Origin: Flavobacterium succinicans
GTDB taxonomy: Bacteria; Bacteroidota; Bacteroidia; Flavobacteriales; Flavobacteriaceae
Direction of reading: 5' to 3'
Assembly: GCF_001662485.1 (NCBI RefSeq)
Contig: NZ_JMTM01000070.1
Location: forward strand, 62,001 to 126,000
DNA: 64,000 nucleotides
Shown: in pieces, positions 62,588 through 64,000 of the stretch
How positions within the stretch are numbered: position 1 is the stretch's first letter
Layout of the letters: each line of letters starts with the position of its first letter
Made by a program: the position numbers and the translations under genes
Notes under the pieces: model-generated
Told to the model about the DNA's origin: nothing
Seen by the model: the letters and a program-made list of their open reading frames with translations, nothing else
The model's database searches: none

Positions 62588-63286
62588 ATGGACGCATTAA
62601 TACGACATATAAAATTTGAACTTTCCTTTGATGTCAGTAAGTTACAAAACGATTTACAAAAAATACTAGACAATAGTTGGGTAAAGCATTACAACAAGAA
62701 GGGTTATGACGGTTCCTGGACATCGATTGCCTTGCAGTCTGTAAATGGAAAATCAGATGCTATTTATGCCTTTGACCAAAGTACAAACGAATTACTCCCT
62801 ACTGAAATTTTAGCCCAATGTCCTTATTTTACTCACGTTATAGATTCGCTTTTATTTAAAAAAACTACGGTCAGATTATTAAAACTAAGTGCTGGCGCAG
62901 TAATAAAACCGCATCAAGATCATTGTTTGGGTTATGAAGATGGCTGTTTTAGGATGCACATTCCTATCGTTACAAATCCGTTAGTCGAATTTATTTTAGA
63001 CAACGAACGCCTCCACATGAATGCAGGAGAATGTTGGTATATTGACGCCAACTTTACACATTCAGTAGCGAATAAAGGGACTCAAGACAGAATTCATTTG
63101 GTAATTGACGGCATACGAAACGATTGGACCGATGCTTTGTTTTTTGCTCATGCCACAGCAGAAGAATTTATAAAACCGGAACCCGTTATAAGCAAAGCTC
63201 AAAAACTACAAATCATAGAAGAGCTTAAAAAACTAAATACTCCTGCGGCAAATGCCATAATTGCACAATGGCAAAATGAGCTGTAA
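62588..63286 (+). CDS. Aspartyl/asparaginyl beta-hydroxylase-like protein
   Basis: 232 aa 2-oxoglutarate/Fe(II) dioxygenase. KPHQDHCLGY gives His109 and Asp111, and GECWYIDANFTHSVANKGTQDRIHLVIDG gives the distal His158 and the 2-oxoglutarate Arg168; VRLLKLSAGAVIKPH is characteristic of PF05118. A C-terminal helical tail (residues 190-232) lies beyond the core. Coupled to the HEXXH protein gene; the substrate could be that protein or its target. Confidence 0.85.
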   Translation: MDALIRHIKFELSFDVSKLQNDLQKILDNSWVKHYNKKGYDGSWTSIALQSVNGKSDAIYAFDQSTNELLPTEILAQCPYFTHVIDSLLFKKTTVRLLKLSAGAVIKPHQDHCLGYEDGCFRMHIPIVTNPLVEFILDNERLHMNAGECWYIDANFTHSVANKGTQDRIHLVIDGIRNDWTDALFFAHATAEEFIKPEPVISKAQKLQIIEELKKLNTPAANAIIAQWQNEL

Positions 63287-63435
63287 TGCCTTGCTACAGC
63301 GCGCAGCAAAATTGCTATAGTTCAATCATTTTCTCTTACTACTCAATCCGAAAATGGAGCGAGACCTCGGTTCATTCAATTCAAATTTTCTAATTGTATT
63401 ACAAAGTTCTCGTTGATGGTTTGCCCTATTTTTGA

Positions 63436-63472
63436 TTACACCTGTCAGGTTTCAAAAACCTGACAGGTGTAA
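63436..63472. repeat. ACCTGTCAGGT-type hairpin, copy 1
   Basis: Perfect 17-bp arms (63436-63452 and 63456-63472; core ACACCTGTCAGGTTT and its complement). The loop is only 3 bases. Such CCTGWCAGG hairpins are common in flavobacterial genomes as I recall. Confidence 0.75.
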
Positions 63473-63624
63473 TATTACTTACTCCCTGAAATGACTTTGA
63501 AAAGGATGCCGTTTTGAGTGCGGAGGGTTTGGATGGTCATTTTAGATCCAATTGTTTTTCTAGCCTGAACTAGACGACTAAGTTGTTTGTCTAAAAGGAT
63601 TATTTCTGATTTTTGTATGTGAGA

Positions 63625-63657
63625 AAACCTAACAGGTTTCAAAAACCTGTTAGGTTT
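63625..63657. repeat. ACCTAACAGGT-type hairpin, copy 2
   Basis: 15-bp arms AAACCTAACAGGTTT / AAACCTGTTAGGTTT with a 3-base loop. Variant of copy 1 with compensatory changes at two positions. Confidence 0.75.
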
Positions 63658-63664
63658 GGGTCGT

Positions 63665-63901
63665 TTAATCTTCTCTACTTCCGTCATCCGCCATTCGTAC
63701 CATTTTTGGGGTAAACTTTGCTACAACTTCAACCAATTCCTGTTGCGCAGCCATCACTTGGTGTATGTCTTTATAAGCCATTGGTGCTTTGTCTAGTCCT
63801 GCGCCAATAAGCGTTACGCCTTGGTCTTTCAGAATAGTTTGCATTTGGTTTGGAGTGATGGTTTTGATGGCTTGGGTACGGCTCATTTGTCTGCCCGCTT
63901 C
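63665..63901 (-). pseudogene. Degenerate 3' end of rtcB (RNA ligase)
   Basis: The minus-strand frame AGRQMSRTQAIKT...GVTLIGAGLDKAPMAYKDIHQVMAAQQELVEVVAKFTPKMVRMADDGSRED is the C-terminal 75-80 residues of Bacteroidota RtcB. Immediately upstream, where HGAGR should lie, the frame reads a stop, then YEAGR, and earlier sequence is not RtcB-like. Either the gene is broken and decaying, or the window ends at an assembly or rearrangement point. RtcB active-site residues lie mostly in the missing part. Confidence 0.75.
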
Positions 63902-64000
63902 ATACTACGCAGCGCCTTATTTCAACCCATGCCGATGGTAGTATAATTATACATTTGTTAATCATTGTAAATTATGAATTCGAACGCCTTTTGTTGGGTT

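Larger units (their letters stand above)
63287..63664. other. Intergenic region with two hairpins and a gene-end fragment
   Basis: No intact gene. Contains the hairpins at 63436-63472 and 63625-63657 and, between them on the minus strand, a fragment whose translation ends QTLRTQNGILFKVISGSK before a stop. An open frame at 63475-63687 is partly made from the second hairpin, so I do not call it a gene. Confidence 0.55.

Noticed and set aside
63475-63687. 70-residue minus-strand open frame
   Set aside because: Its middle (PNRFLKPVRF) is the translated hairpin at 63625-63657, and its start lies in the rtcB remnant. It joins unrelated pieces.

Overview
The window is a piece of a Bacteroidota chromosome, most likely Flavobacterium or a close relative in Flavobacteriaceae. 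The evidence is a low-GC genome (roughly one third G+C in the lines I counted), genes without strong Shine-Dalgarno sites, promoters of the Bacteroidota type (TTG or TTTG, about 16-22 bases, then TAnnTTTG), and lineage markers: PorG and PorP/SprF of the type IX secretion system (T9SS), a T9SS type-B sorted lectin-like protein, DUF420/SCO genes beside cytochrome oxidase, a FolK-nucleoside kinase fusion and an S46 dipeptidyl-peptidase. Gene calls rest on reading translated motifs; no database was searched.

Layout. 1-1960: end of a cytochrome c oxidase gene set (two subunit III proteins and subunit IV), closed by a terminator. 2035-4158: SCO-like maturation cluster. 4189-5598: DUF4403 lipoprotein. 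5761-12860: MacB-type efflux operon (ATPase, two permeases, adaptor, TolC, second adaptor) with an internal promoter before tolC. 12937-18488: tsaB, mscS, a helical stress-like protein, an Nfu-type Fe-S scaffold, PorP/SprF, a gamma-carbonic-anhydrase-like protein and murI. 18572-26025: an envelope operon on the minus strand (porG, uppS, bamA, two ompH genes) preceded by a CBS protein and nadK. 26140-34279: pdxJ, hydrolase, holin-like membrane protein, SDR, tig-clpP-clpX and serB. 34453-38111: tRNA-Pro, two small proteins, GH3-like and DUF2797 proteins. 38337-47764: sppA, folK-kinase fusion, T9SS lectin-like protein, trmH, DUF1573 and mutS. 47908-48081: tRNA-Gly and tRNA-Leu. 48196-58762: YegP-like, small lipoproteins, S46 peptidase, GNAT-waaA, a DegT aminotransferase and galE, a candidate toxin-antitoxin pair, fabD, a GC-rich acetyltransferase and a nucleoside-phosphorylase-like protein. 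59222-61656: a redox/stress cluster (FMN reductase, YjdI, OsmC, GNAT, pirin). 62075-63286: a two-gene cassette (HEXXH protein and Asp/Asn beta-hydroxylase-like protein). The last 700 bases are eroded: repeats, a gene-end fragment and a degenerate rtcB 3' end.

Most of the window is housekeeping. The most interesting non-gene signal is a family of four structured repeats of about 105 bases (28048, 38130, 41568, 58052). All lie in the same orientation 9-34 bases after the stop of a plus-strand gene, with a hairpin whose arms differ between copies but stay complementary. Other repeat types are a 142-base element with a 25-bp stem (57311-57452), a MITE-like element with imperfect 25-base terminal inverted repeats (59034-59166) and two ACCTG-type hairpins (63436, 63625). 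I see no CRISPR array, rRNA, intact transposase or prophage.
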